A stretch of DNA of 64,000 bases from Faecalispora sporosphaeroides DSM 1294 (GTDB lineage: Bacteria > Bacillota > Clostridia > Oscillospirales > Acutalibacteraceae). A program made the position numbers and the translations under genes. How positions within the stretch are numbered: position 1 is the stretch's first letter; each line of letters begins with the position of its first letter. The DNA lies in assembly GCA_000383295.1 (NCBI GenBank), contig KB911068.1, positions 1 through 64,000 on the forward strand, given 5' to 3'. The notes under the pieces were generated by a model that saw only the letters and a program-made list of their open reading frames with translations, made no database searches and was not told where the DNA came from. This document shows positions 36,489 through 45,084 of this stretch, piece by piece.

Positions 36489-37763
36489 ATGATAAACCAT
36501 CCGTTTTTTCAGTTGGACGATAGAATCCTCTCCGCGTCTGAGCAGGCGATGCAGCGGCTTGAGCCGGTAATTCGCCGGATCGACGAGGTTGCCGGCTACA
36601 ACCAGCAGAAAATGCTCGCGGCGTTTAACCGCGCGCGGGTGAGCGAAAGCCATTTTGTCGGCACGACCGGCTACGGCTATGGCGACCGCGGCCGCGACGT
36701 GCTCGATGAGGTGTACGCCTATGCGCTTGGAGCGGAGGATGCTCTGGTGCGCGCCAACTTCGTCAGTGGTACGCATGCGCTTACGGTCGCGCTGTTCGGT
36801 GTGCTGCGCCCTGGCGATACGATGCTCAGTGTAACGGGGATTCCCTACGATACCCTGCGCGGCGTGCTGGGAATCACCGGCAACGGCAACGGCTCTCTCA
36901 AGGAATTCGGCGTAAAGTACGAGCAGCTCGACCTAAAGGAGGACGGCACGCCGGACTATGAAGAAATGGAGCGTCGGATTCGTCCCGGCCTTAAAATGGT
37001 GTATATTCAGCGTTCGCGTGGGTACAGCCTGCGCCCGTCGCTGTTCATAGAGGATATTGAGCGCATTGCTAAAATCGCCAAGCGCCGCGCCCCCGGGTGC
37101 ATTGTGATGGTGGACAACTGCTACGGCGAGTTTGTCCAGATGGAAGAGCCCACCCAGCGCGGCGCGGATTTGATGGCGGGCTCCCTGATCAAAAACCCCG
37201 GCGGAGGCATCGCGCCTACCGGCGGCTATATCGCAGGCCGGCGCGATTTGGTGGAAAGCTGCTCCTACCGCCTGACGACGCCCGGCACTGGCCGCGAGAT
37301 CGGCTGTACTCTCGGCAATAACCGCGAATTATTCCTCGGTGCGTTCCACGCACCGAATGTGACGGGGGAGGCGCTGAAAACCGCAGCCTTTGCGTCGGCG
37401 CTCTTTTCCAGCCTGGGGTATGATGTGACTCCGAGTTGGGACGAAGCGAGAGCAGATATTATTCAGGCGGTGCTGCTGCGGGAGAAGGAGGCGCTAATCG
37501 CGTTCTGCCGCGGGATTCAGAAGGGAGCCCCTGTCGATTCCTTCGTGACGCCCGAACCGTGGGATATGCCCGGCTATGACTGCGAGGTCATCATGGCCGC
37601 TGGCGCGTTTACGCTCGGCGCTTCCATCGAGCTTTCAGCGGATGCGCCCCTGCGCGAACCGTTTGCAGTTTGGATGCAGGGCGGGCTGAACTTCCACAGC
37701 GGCAGGCTGGGCGCCATGCTGGCGGCGCAGTCTATGCTGGAACAGGGCATCCTGCCTCTCTGA
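36489..37763 (+). CDS. Methionine gamma-lyase family PLP protein (aluminium-resistance protein-like)
   Basis: The 424-residue protein is of PLP fold type I and resembles the YnbB-type 'methionine gamma-lyase family' group: HFVGTTGYGYGDRGRDVLDEVYA near 55, SGTHALTVALFGVLRPGD near 95, IVMVDNCYGEFVQ near 215 and the PLP Lys in AGSLIKNPGGGIAP near 240. Despite the family name the substrate is not established. ATG at 36489 with AAGGGAG upstream; the longer frame from 36240 reads through the GNAT gene. It ends 142 bp before tRNA-Leu. Confidence 0.88.
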   Translation: MINHPFFQLDDRILSASEQAMQRLEPVIRRIDEVAGYNQQKMLAAFNRARVSESHFVGTTGYGYGDRGRDVLDEVYAYALGAEDALVRANFVSGTHALTVALFGVLRPGDTMLSVTGIPYDTLRGVLGITGNGNGSLKEFGVKYEQLDLKEDGTPDYEEMERRIRPGLKMVYIQRSRGYSLRPSLFIEDIERIAKIAKRRAPGCIVMVDNCYGEFVQMEEPTQRGADLMAGSLIKNPGGGIAPTGGYIAGRRDLVESCSYRLTTPGTGREIGCTLGNNRELFLGAFHAPNVTGEALKTAAFASALFSSLGYDVTPSWDEARADIIQAVLLREKEALIAFCRGIQKGAPVDSFVTPEPWDMPGYDCEVIMAAGAFTLGASIELSADAPLREPFAVWMQGGLNFHSGRLGAMLAAQSMLEQGILPL

Positions 37764-37904
37764 TTTTGAGAGAGAAAGCAACAATTTCATACGCGTTTGG
37801 ACTATTTTCAGGCGCGTATGAAAGTTTCTCTTGCAAAGAATTCGTGCTTTGGTTATAATATATAAGTTCTTTGGGCAGAATGATCGATTCGCTTTTCATC
37901 GTAC

Positions 37905-37988
37905 GCGGGCGTGGCGAAATTGGCAGACGCGCCAGATTTAGGTTCTGGTATCTTCGATGTGCAGGTTCAAGTCCTGTCGCCCGCACCA
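37905..37988 (+). tRNA. tRNA-Leu (anticodon UAG)
   Basis: The acceptor stem GCGGGCG/CGCCCGC is complete, the anticodon stem CCAGA/TCTGG encloses TTTAGGT with anticodon TAG, a long variable arm follows as in class II tRNAs, and the T-arm has GGTTCAAGTCC. CCA is encoded at 37986-37988. TATAAT-like sequence at about 37855 is a possible promoter. A recombinase remnant lies just downstream. Confidence 0.95.
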
Positions 37989-38082
37989 GTATGAATGCAC
38001 ATAACGGGCATAGACTGTCCTATATAAGAAAGTAGTTACCGCTACTTCTTACGAAAACGATGTGCATTTGAGAGAGAGAAAA

Positions 38083-38445
38083 TCACACGGCTTTGGCGGT
38101 GTGGTTTTCTTTTTGTCTGCCAAAGCTGTTTTTGTATGGTGCCAGTTCATACAACATTGGCATTTCGACCGTTCTAATAAAATTAAAATAAAAATCAACC
38201 TTCTGTGTTTTGCCTTCTGCCGTTTCCTCGCGGTGGTGCACCACGATTTTGTCAATATAGTGCCGCAAGACTTCTGGCGTAAGCTCGTTGATGGCGGTGT
38301 ACTTGCGAACCATTTTTAGAAATCTGTTTACGTCCATTTGGTGCGCATTGTCGCTATCCACCACCTTTTGCAATGCCGCAGCTTTCGCATCCAGCTCCGC
38401 TTGCTCGTCTGTGTAACTTAATGATTTCTTTAGGATGGAGTGATA
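38083..38445 (-). pseudogene. 3' remnant of a large serine recombinase (TnpX-type)
   Basis: A minus-strand frame of about 115 residues contains DVNRFLKMVRKYTAINELT, VLRHYIDKIVVHH and VDFYFNFIRTVEM, which are typical of the C-terminal DUF4368 region of large serine recombinases from Tn4451-like and other mobilizable elements. The open frame runs back without a start to about 38445 (LKKSLSYTDEQAELDAKAA), and the catalytic and zinc-ribbon domains are missing. It is therefore a truncated gene left by an element that once sat beside tRNA-Leu. Confidence 0.8.
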
Positions 38446-38515
38446 TAATATCTTTAAATAATCAAATTATATAGAATTTTATTTTTTTAAATATTAAATA
38501 TTCGGAGGTTCAGCA

Positions 38516-38653
38516 ATGTTGCAATTATTTGATGTTTCTTTAACCCAAATGGGATTATCCCAAAGGGGATTTCATATGCACGATTGCAGGATAACCAATG
38601 CCTTTTTATCTGATCAGACTCTGACCTTTGAATTTGATGATTTTGGAATATAA
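38516..38653 (+). CDS. Possible small protein of 45 residues
   Basis: ATG at 38516 has CGGAGG 7 nt upstream. The peptide begins MLQLFDVSLTQMG and contains MHDCRITNAFLSDQTLTFEF, a beta-hairpin-like pattern that looks like the N-terminus of a larger protein. It may be a truncated gene in this decayed mobile region or a true small protein. I do not recognise the family. Confidence 0.4.
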   Translation: MLQLFDVSLTQMGLSQRGFHMHDCRITNAFLSDQTLTFEFDDFGI

Positions 38654-38766
38654 AACGGTTTGAACGGTTATGTAAAAGAATTTTGACAACCCATTTTGCT
38701 ACTGTAAAAGCATATTGATGGACAAGTGAGTCTTTTTTTGGCATCATTTTGACAGGAGGTGGTTCT

Positions 38767-39402
38767 ATGAACATAGGAAAAAAACTCAAGGAGGCCCGAA
38801 TGCAGCATGGCTTTACACAAGAAAGAATTTCTGATGAAATTCAAGTATCCAGACAGACAATTTCAAATTGGGAGAATGAAAAATCATACCCCGATATCAT
38901 CAGTATCATTAAACTAAGCGACCTTTACGAAATTAGCCTTGATGAACTGCTTAAGGGCGATGATGAAATAATAAATCATCTTGATAAATGTACAAATACT
39001 GTGAAAAGCAATAGAAAACTGAGTATCATCGTAATGATTAGTCTGATCGTAATTGCTGCCCTTCTAATTTTTATGGGTGATCGTAGCAGCATATTGATTT
39101 GGGTGACAATGTTATTGGAATTTGGTTTGCTTTGCGTAGTGGGTTTTTCCGATGCACCTGAAGTCAGTAAGCACATTAGAATTGCGAGCCGAGTTCTGAT
39201 GATTATTTTTGTACTTATCTATTTAGGATTAGTGGTTGTTTGTGGTTTGGCAGCTTTTGATGCCTTTCAATCGGGACGTTCCGAAACAGGCATTAAACTG
39301 TTGATTACAGGTGTTCTGGTTGCAGTCTGTGTGTACTTTTTAATCATCAGCAAGTTGATAAAAATACTAACACAGGGCAGGAGTAGCAACAGGAGTATGT
39401 GA
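38767..39402 (+). CDS. XRE family regulator with C-terminal membrane segments
   Basis: Residues 1-62 form a Cro/C1-type helix-turn-helix (IGKKLKEARMQHGFTQERISD, VSRQTISNWENEKSYPD). The remainder of the 211 residues has four hydrophobic segments (about 80-100, 103-120, 140-165, 180-203), so DNA binding would be tied to the membrane. AGGAGG precedes ATG 38767. Such proteins often sense envelope stress or antibiotics. GC content is lower than in flanking genes, consistent with acquired DNA. Confidence 0.85.
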   Translation: MNIGKKLKEARMQHGFTQERISDEIQVSRQTISNWENEKSYPDIISIIKLSDLYEISLDELLKGDDEIINHLDKCTNTVKSNRKLSIIVMISLIVIAALLIFMGDRSSILIWVTMLLEFGLLCVVGFSDAPEVSKHIRIASRVLMIIFVLIYLGLVVVCGLAAFDAFQSGRSETGIKLLITGVLVAVCVYFLIISKLIKILTQGRSSNRSM

Positions 39403-39495
39403 ATATCACTACAGATGAACTTCGAGTGTTCATAACGACAAAACAGGCTGATGATATCAGCCTGTTTTGTTTTGCAACTTGAGCGCATAAGGCTG

Positions 39496-40803
39496 TTATG
39501 CATTATGACCCCATTTGTCCAAAAAAACTGTTGTCTGTTTCCAACTCTCAAGACATGCTTTTTTCCATTCTTCTAGATAGCCATTGCATTTCTTCAAACT
39601 TGAGATTGATTGATATGGTAAAGTGAGCATATGCCCAGCTTTTTCATATGTACAATGCTTGTAAAGGTTCTGAAAATTTTTATTATGCAATCTATTTACA
39701 GCTGTTTGACAATGTAGTAGAGACGGCCATATTGCGTCAGCTTGCGAGGAAAGAAACAAAATCGGGCCGTTGATCTTTTCTACAGCGATGTCGGCTTTAT
39801 CCGTCTGGGCACCCGCGATTACCTGCTGATACATCCACCGTACAAGGTCTTTTTTTCCCAACATTTTTTTAATGATCATCCGAAGCAAAATTATAAAGGA
39901 AAATTTCAGGAACGGAAATTCATCTCCGCGATAAGTCCACGATGATTGCTGAGAGGGCATTCCGTTTTTTAGCCCTTCATAAACATAACAGCTCGGCGTG
40001 TTCGCAACCACACAGGTAAGATCATGAAAAATTGAGGCTGCTGCGAGAGCAAGCTCTCCACCCTTGGATCGCCCATAGATTCCAATGCGCTTTTCGTCGA
40101 CGGTATCTTGACTTTTCAGCCAGCCGATGGCTTTCTCTATTATTTCAAGCGGAATGCGATTCAGATTCGGTAAAGTCTCTTCCATTCCGAAATAACAAAC
40201 CGCCAGCGCAGAGTATCCCCGTCTAGCTAAAACCTCAGCAATGGCCTGAGCTTTTTCAATTCGCCCCTCACTGCCGCTTACAACAATTACGGCAGGTCTT
40301 TTCTCGATGACGCCAGGTGTAAAATAGCGTGCAACCAGGCCTTTTTGCACAATGGTTTCGCTCTTTACCGTTTTATCACAGAACTGCCTGATATGCTTTT
40401 CAGAGGCCAGAACTTTACCATCAGCTTCTACGGTAAAGAGGATATGATAACTTCGGTTTTCACTCACTTCTGATAATCTTTTGGGCGGCTTTGCTTTACA
40501 CAGCTTTTTGATTTTCATCGAATAGAAAAGTCCCATTGCATCGCAGGATTGATATGTCCCATCGCTTGGCGCCACATTTCCTAAAGAAAGAAAGCCGTTG
40601 TCATCAGCGGTAAAAACTCCATAAGACTCCCAAACTGTATTATGACCCTGCTCCATCATACCGGCGTTGATGCAATAATAATCCTCGCTCACAGCGCGCA
40701 GAATAATCTGTTGATTTTTCCGCAGCCCGCTGATTGTAATATCAACCCGTTCGTCGATAAAGGATTTCTCCGGAACGATCTTTATGACACAATTTCTACT
40801 CAT
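39496..40803 (-). CDS. BAAT/acyl-CoA thioester hydrolase family protein
   Basis: The 435-residue protein has an N-terminal immunoglobulin-like acyl-CoA thioesterase/BAAT domain (about 1-140) and a C-terminal alpha/beta hydrolase (BAAT_C): nucleophile Ser in YGRSKGGELAL near residue 220, Asp in SSQADAIWPS near 355 and His in KAGHMLTLPY near 395. Amino-acid N-acyltransferases of this family usually carry Cys at the nucleophile; Ser fits a thioesterase. ATG at 40803 or 40809, after AAGAGG. The second gene of a MarR-led operon, 16 bp after marR. Confidence 0.85.
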   Translation of the reverse strand: MSRNCVIKIVPEKSFIDERVDITISGLRKNQQIILRAVSEDYYCINAGMMEQGHNTVWESYGVFTADDNGFLSLGNVAPSDGTYQSCDAMGLFYSMKIKKLCKAKPPKRLSEVSENRSYHILFTVEADGKVLASEKHIRQFCDKTVKSETIVQKGLVARYFTPGVIEKRPAVIVVSGSEGRIEKAQAIAEVLARRGYSALAVCYFGMEETLPNLNRIPLEIIEKAIGWLKSQDTVDEKRIGIYGRSKGGELALAAASIFHDLTCVVANTPSCYVYEGLKNGMPSQQSSWTYRGDEFPFLKFSFIILLRMIIKKMLGKKDLVRWMYQQVIAGAQTDKADIAVEKINGPILFLSSQADAIWPSLLHCQTAVNRLHNKNFQNLYKHCTYEKAGHMLTLPYQSISSLKKCNGYLEEWKKACLESWKQTTVFLDKWGHNA

Positions 40804-40819
40804 CTTCATACCTCTTTCA

Positions 40820-41284
40820 TTAATCGATTGGAACCTGCTTGTCATAGCCAAGCCAATCACTTCCGTCATAACTTGCAAGCTTCCTCAAGAGCTTCCATAA
40901 TGCTTGCAACTCATTCTCATCAAAATCTTTAAATATGCCATCTATATATGAATTGCCTCTTTCGTAATAATTACGCAAAAAGGTTTTGCAACTTTCCGAA
41001 ACCTGAATTTGAACCGCACGATGATCGGTGTCGCTTTTTCCGATTTTGACAAATCCTTTTCTTTCAAGGACTGTAACAAGCTTTTTGGCGTTTTGTTTCG
41101 AGTACCCCATCATGTCGGCAAGTTGGTTATAATTTGCTCTGCCCTCCGGTAAATGTAGGATAGCCAATAACGTCATCCACTGCCGAACCGTAATGTTGTC
41201 GTCTAGCTTATCCCCTTCAGTCTGGATTTTATTGGACAGATAAAATATTGTGGAAAAAATTTGCTGCAAATAGTATTGTTTCAT
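40820..41284 (-). CDS. MarR family transcriptional regulator
   Basis: The 154-residue protein has the winged-helix core TVRQWMTLLAILHLPEG...YNQLADMMGYSKQNAKKLVTVLERKGFV (about 35-85) followed by a dimerisation helix. GGGAG precedes ATG 41284; an in-frame start at 41305 lies in the operator. It probably represses its own operon, including the thioesterase gene, through the palindrome at its promoter and releases it on binding a hydrophobic ligand, as the family does. Confidence 0.9.
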   Translation of the reverse strand: MKQYYLQQIFSTIFYLSNKIQTEGDKLDDNITVRQWMTLLAILHLPEGRANYNQLADMMGYSKQNAKKLVTVLERKGFVKIGKSDTDHRAVQIQVSESCKTFLRNYYERGNSYIDGIFKDFDENELQALWKLLRKLASYDGSDWLGYDKQVPID

Positions 41285-41300
41285 ATTAGACTCCCAAAAA

Positions 41301-41345
41301 GACAACTTGTTGTCATTATTATAGCTGCTTTTTTCCCGTTGTCAA
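41301..41345 (-). promoter_or_regulatory. marR promoter with overlapping palindromic operator
   Basis: On the minus strand TTGACA (41340-41345), 16 bp, TATAAT (41318-41323) is a perfect-hexamer promoter. The palindrome GACAACTTGTTGTC (41301-41314) covers the start site, and a half site GTTGTC overlaps the -35. This is a typical autorepression layout. Confidence 0.8.
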
Positions 41346-41457
41346 GCTTTCAAAGATTTCGGTAATAAATTTTTCTAATATTCGTTTGCATGATGCCGAA
41401 AGCCTTATTTTATGTGGGTTCCCGAGTTTGTCGTTATGAACACTCGCACCAAACGCA

Positions 41458-41500
41458 CAAAACCCGAACATTCACTTTATCGGTGAAGCGTTCGGGTTTA
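41458..41500. terminator. Terminator hairpin between marR promoter and sulP
   Basis: AACCCGAAC (41461-41469) pairs with GTTCGGGTT (41490-41498), with inner TTCAC/GTGAA. The A-run before it favours ending the minus-strand SulP transcript. Confidence 0.75.
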
Positions 41501-41633
41501 TGTTTTTATTGAGCTAAAATGAAACGAGGGATGGCCGTAAAAAGCGATCCTTTGTTTGCCGTTTCCGCCAACAAATCCCGCTTGGCTTTCGCCATCGGCT
41601 ACCATAGAAAAAGCTCTGCTGCGCGGCATTCTT

Positions 41634-43259
41634 TTATTCTTGAAAATGAGATAAAATAGCGTCCTTTGCGTTGAAGTAATAGGAATCAGAGCCCACCACA
41701 TCTGTAATCCCGGCACGGTCCAGCATCTCTTTTACTGTTGGCTGAATACTGGAAAACAAGACGGTAACCCCCTTGTTTTGCTGTTCCCGGCAATAATCCA
41801 GCAGAAACGCAACGGCGGAGGTGTCAATAAAAGGTACGCCGCGCATAGACAAAATCAGCACATCTGCATCTGCCTGAGCCAGCCCGGTTTCCAACTGCTC
41901 CAGTGAGCCGAAAAAGACGGCGCCGGTAATATATACTACCTGAATATGGCGGCTGGCCTCTGTGGGCAGCTCTAACCGTTTGGAATCCAGCTCACTGACA
42001 GAAATTTGCAGATTGGAAATATGAATCACAAAGATGGCAATGGAGAACAGCACTCCCACCACAATGGCAATGGTCAGGTCGAACAGCACAGTGGTTAGCA
42101 TGGTAATCACAAATTTTGAAATGCCGCCTTTGAATTTGTGAATACATAAATACCGTATGCTTTCCCATTCATTCATGCGCCACGCAGTGACCATTAACAC
42201 ACCCGCAAGCGCCGCCATGGGGATTCGGGACATGAGGGGACTGAGTAAAAACATGGACAACAACAGAACCGCACCCTGTATAATGCCGGTTAATCTGCTC
42301 TGACAGCCCGATTTAATGGCCACGCTGGTTCGGGCAATGGCTGCCGTGGAAGGAACACCGCCAAAGAAGGGAAGGAACAGATTGCCCACGCCCTGGGCCA
42401 CCAGCTCCCGGTCGGCATTCATCCGCTCTCCCTTCATACGCCCTGCTGCCGCGCCGCATAACAGGCTTTCAATCATACAAAGTACCGCAATGCTGACGGC
42501 GGGCAGTAAAATAACCTCGGGTTCCATCCGCGACAAGGAGGTAAGGGTCAGGCGGCTGGCGTGTATCAGTGTTTGGGGAATCGCGCCTACGGCCTGCACG
42601 GGCAGTTCAAATACCGCAGAAAGCACCGTGGCGGTAATCACCGCCGCCAAAGAGCCCGGTACTTTGGCACCCAGTTTGGCAGGCCAGAGGATCATCAGAA
42701 CAATTACAAACAGTCCAATTGCCAGTGAGTACCAGTTGGGGGTTACTCCCCTGTGCACCATAGAGGCCACACGCTCCAGCGCGTTGTTCCCTGTCAGGGT
42801 GACTCCCAATAAATTGCCCACCTGTCCCAGCGCAATGATGATGGCAATACCGGAGGTAAAGCCCGAAATAACAGGGGAGGGTAAAAAATACACCAGGTTC
42901 CCCAAATGGAAAAGCCCTGCCAGTATCAGCATAATGCCTGCCAATAAAGACGCAGCAAATAAGGTGTCTAATCCGTAGCGGGACGCCAAAGGAACCAAAA
43001 TGGCTGTCATGGCGCCGGTGGGGCCAGAGATTTGAAAGGATGCTCCGGAAAGAGCGGAAATAAGAAAGGCAGAAATAATAGCCGTAATCAGGCCGGCCGC
43101 GGCATCTGCGCCACTGCCCACACCGAAGGCCAATGCCAGCGGCAAAGCAACAGCCGCAACGGTAATCCCCGAAAGGAAATCCTTGCGCAGCGCTGTGGGC
43201 CCATATCCGTTAAACTCTCTTTTTAAATCTGCCGCGTAATCCGTTACCAAGTGAACCAA
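41634..43259 (-). CDS. SulP family anion transporter with STAS domain
   Basis: The 541-residue protein has about 11 membrane segments beginning with the SulP signature KDFLSGITVAAVALPLALAFGVGSG and a GPTGAMTAIL segment near 82, followed by a C-terminal STAS domain (about 430-541) with LILSMRGVPFIDTSAVAFLLD, where the Ser may be phosphorylated. SulP proteins move sulfate, bicarbonate or dicarboxylates; substrate is not evident. Start is TTG at 43259 with GAGGGAG upstream; no ATG suits. Confidence 0.92.
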   Translation of the reverse strand: MVHLVTDYAADLKREFNGYGPTALRKDFLSGITVAAVALPLALAFGVGSGADAAAGLITAIISAFLISALSGASFQISGPTGAMTAILVPLASRYGLDTLFAASLLAGIMLILAGLFHLGNLVYFLPSPVISGFTSGIAIIIALGQVGNLLGVTLTGNNALERVASMVHRGVTPNWYSLAIGLFVIVLMILWPAKLGAKVPGSLAAVITATVLSAVFELPVQAVGAIPQTLIHASRLTLTSLSRMEPEVILLPAVSIAVLCMIESLLCGAAAGRMKGERMNADRELVAQGVGNLFLPFFGGVPSTAAIARTSVAIKSGCQSRLTGIIQGAVLLLSMFLLSPLMSRIPMAALAGVLMVTAWRMNEWESIRYLCIHKFKGGISKFVITMLTTVLFDLTIAIVVGVLFSIAIFVIHISNLQISVSELDSKRLELPTEASRHIQVVYITGAVFFGSLEQLETGLAQADADVLILSMRGVPFIDTSAVAFLLDYCREQQNKGVTVLFSSIQPTVKEMLDRAGITDVVGSDSYYFNAKDAILSHFQE

Positions 43260-43887
43260 TTGACTCCCTCTTTCTTAAGCTGATCATGTCAATCCAGACC
43301 TTTAGAATGATAGCAAAACGCGTAGGGGGTGTCAAATAAACGGCTGTGCCCTTTTACAATAAAATATCAGGCAATGTAAAATGATTCCTACAAGTTTTTA
43401 CTTTTGTTCTTAACTTATAACGATATCATCCAGACGGTGAAATTAAAAAATAAAAGATGCCCAAAGAAATTTTCACCAATCGTACATTCTTTGGAAAGAA
43501 CAATGGTTTCACACAAATAGCCTGATTTTTAAAAAAGGACTGCGCAAATACAGAAAAGTCCATGAGATCCAGGTACGGCGCAATACAGAATATGGATTCC
43601 CGAACAAGCACACAAACCCCACTTTTATCCATTGTGAAAATTGGCGCATGTGTGAAACAAAAACAAAGATCAGAGGGATTCTTCGGGGCGCTCGGTTGAA
43701 TAAAAGGATGATATTTAGTATAATAAGACAGCGGTCGGCCAAGTGCCTTTCCCACAAAAATGATTCAGCTGTCGCTTGTAAGCCGTGCAGGAACACCCCT
43801 GCGCGGCTTTTCAGAAGGTTATCCCATGAAAATTCGACGCAGTGTAGGAATGAAGCTAAGAATAACAGAAAGGCAGAGAAGCATCCA
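43260..43887 (+). promoter_or_regulatory. Intergenic region with rsmH promoter
   Basis: TTGAAT (43696-43701), 17 bp, TATAAT (43719-43724) forms a good plus-strand promoter, giving a leader of about 157 nt before the rsmH ATG. The AT-rich part 43320-43690 holds short frames on both strands with no recognisable product; none is called. Confidence 0.65.
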
Positions 43888-44937
43888 ATGGAGCAGCCAG
43901 AGCAGAAGCACCAACGGCGTGTTCGGTACAAAGGAACCCACCCGAGAAACTTTAACGAAAAATACAAGGAACTTCAACCGGAAAAATATGCGGATACCGT
44001 AGAGAAGATCATTCAAAAAGGCCATACCCCCGCGGGAATGCATATTTCTATTTGTGTGAAAGAAATACTGGAATTCCTGCAAATCAAACCGGGGCAAACC
44101 GGTTTGGACGCAACCCTGGGGTATGGGGGCCACACACTGGAAATGCTCAAGCGCCTGGAATCAAAGGGCCACCTGTACGCCCTGGATGCGGATCCGATTG
44201 AATCGGAGAAGACCAAAGAGCGCTTACAGCGTTTGGGGTACGGCCCGGACCTGCTAACGGTAAAGCTGATGAATTTTGCCGATGTGGATCAGGTTGCTGC
44301 CGAGGCGGGCCCGTTTGATTTTGTATTGGCGGATTTGGGTTTGTCTTCCATGCAGATCGATAATCCCGACAGAGGGTTCACCTATAAAAAAGAGGGGCCG
44401 TTGGATTTGCGGCTGAATCCCGAAAAGGGGATATCCGGCGCGCAGCGCTTAAAAGAGATGACGCGGGAAGAAATAGAGGGGATGCTCGTCGAGAATGCGG
44501 ATGAACCCTACGCCGCGCAGATCTCGGGCGCGATCGCCTCCCAACAGAAGCGAGGAGTCGATATCTCCACAACGACTCAGCTCCGGCAGGTGGTGGAAGA
44601 CGCTCTTCGGTTTCTTCCAAAGGATCAGCGCAAAGAAGCGGTTCAAAAATCCTGCCAAAGAACCTTTCAGGCTCTGCGCATTGATGTGAACAGCGAATTT
44701 GAAGTGTTGTATGAGTTTTTGGAAAAGCTCCCGAACGTTCTCGCGAAAGGCGGGCGTGTCGCCATATTGTCATTCCATTCGGGAGAGGACAGGCTTGTCA
44801 AAAAATCCTTTAAAGCCTTTCTGCGGGAAGGCGTCTACCGTGAGATTTCAACTGAGGTAATCCGGCCGTCGGCAGAGGAATGCAATAGAAACAGCCGCGC
44901 CCGCTCAGCAAAATTGAGGTGGGCCGTCAAAGCCTAG
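43888..44937 (+). CDS. RsmH-type 16S rRNA (cytosine1402-N4)-methyltransferase
   Basis: The 349-residue protein has the MraW/RsmH features: GLDATLGYGGHTLEMLKRL SAM site near 72, FDFVLADLGLSSMQIDNPDRGFTY near 132, LDLRLNP, TFQALRIDVNSE near 268 and LSFHSGEDRLVKKSF near 300. RsmH usually sits in the mraZ-mraW-ftsL division cluster; here it stands alone with recQ, and has a 40-residue basic N-terminal extension. It may be a second, divergent copy. ATG at 43888; the frame to 43648 is noncoding leader. Confidence 0.88.
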   Translation: MEQPEQKHQRRVRYKGTHPRNFNEKYKELQPEKYADTVEKIIQKGHTPAGMHISICVKEILEFLQIKPGQTGLDATLGYGGHTLEMLKRLESKGHLYALDADPIESEKTKERLQRLGYGPDLLTVKLMNFADVDQVAAEAGPFDFVLADLGLSSMQIDNPDRGFTYKKEGPLDLRLNPEKGISGAQRLKEMTREEIEGMLVENADEPYAAQISGAIASQQKRGVDISTTTQLRQVVEDALRFLPKDQRKEAVQKSCQRTFQALRIDVNSEFEVLYEFLEKLPNVLAKGGRVAILSFHSGEDRLVKKSFKAFLREGVYREISTEVIRPSAEECNRNSRARSAKLRWAVKA

Positions 44938-45084
44938 CTTTCTGGCCGCCGTGTGATGGCGGATTCGGCTCCTTCCTCCGCCTGCCCCTTCAGTTTCGGA
45001 CGGGAATGGCGGAGGATAGAAACAGCGGCCCGCTTTTCTTTCAGCTCGATTGTACGCAAAAATAATCAAAAAGGATCTTAAACT

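Noticed and set aside
43426-43755. 109-codon minus-strand frame between sulP and rsmH
   Set aside because: No ribosome site, no recognisable family, and it overlaps a good plus-strand promoter.
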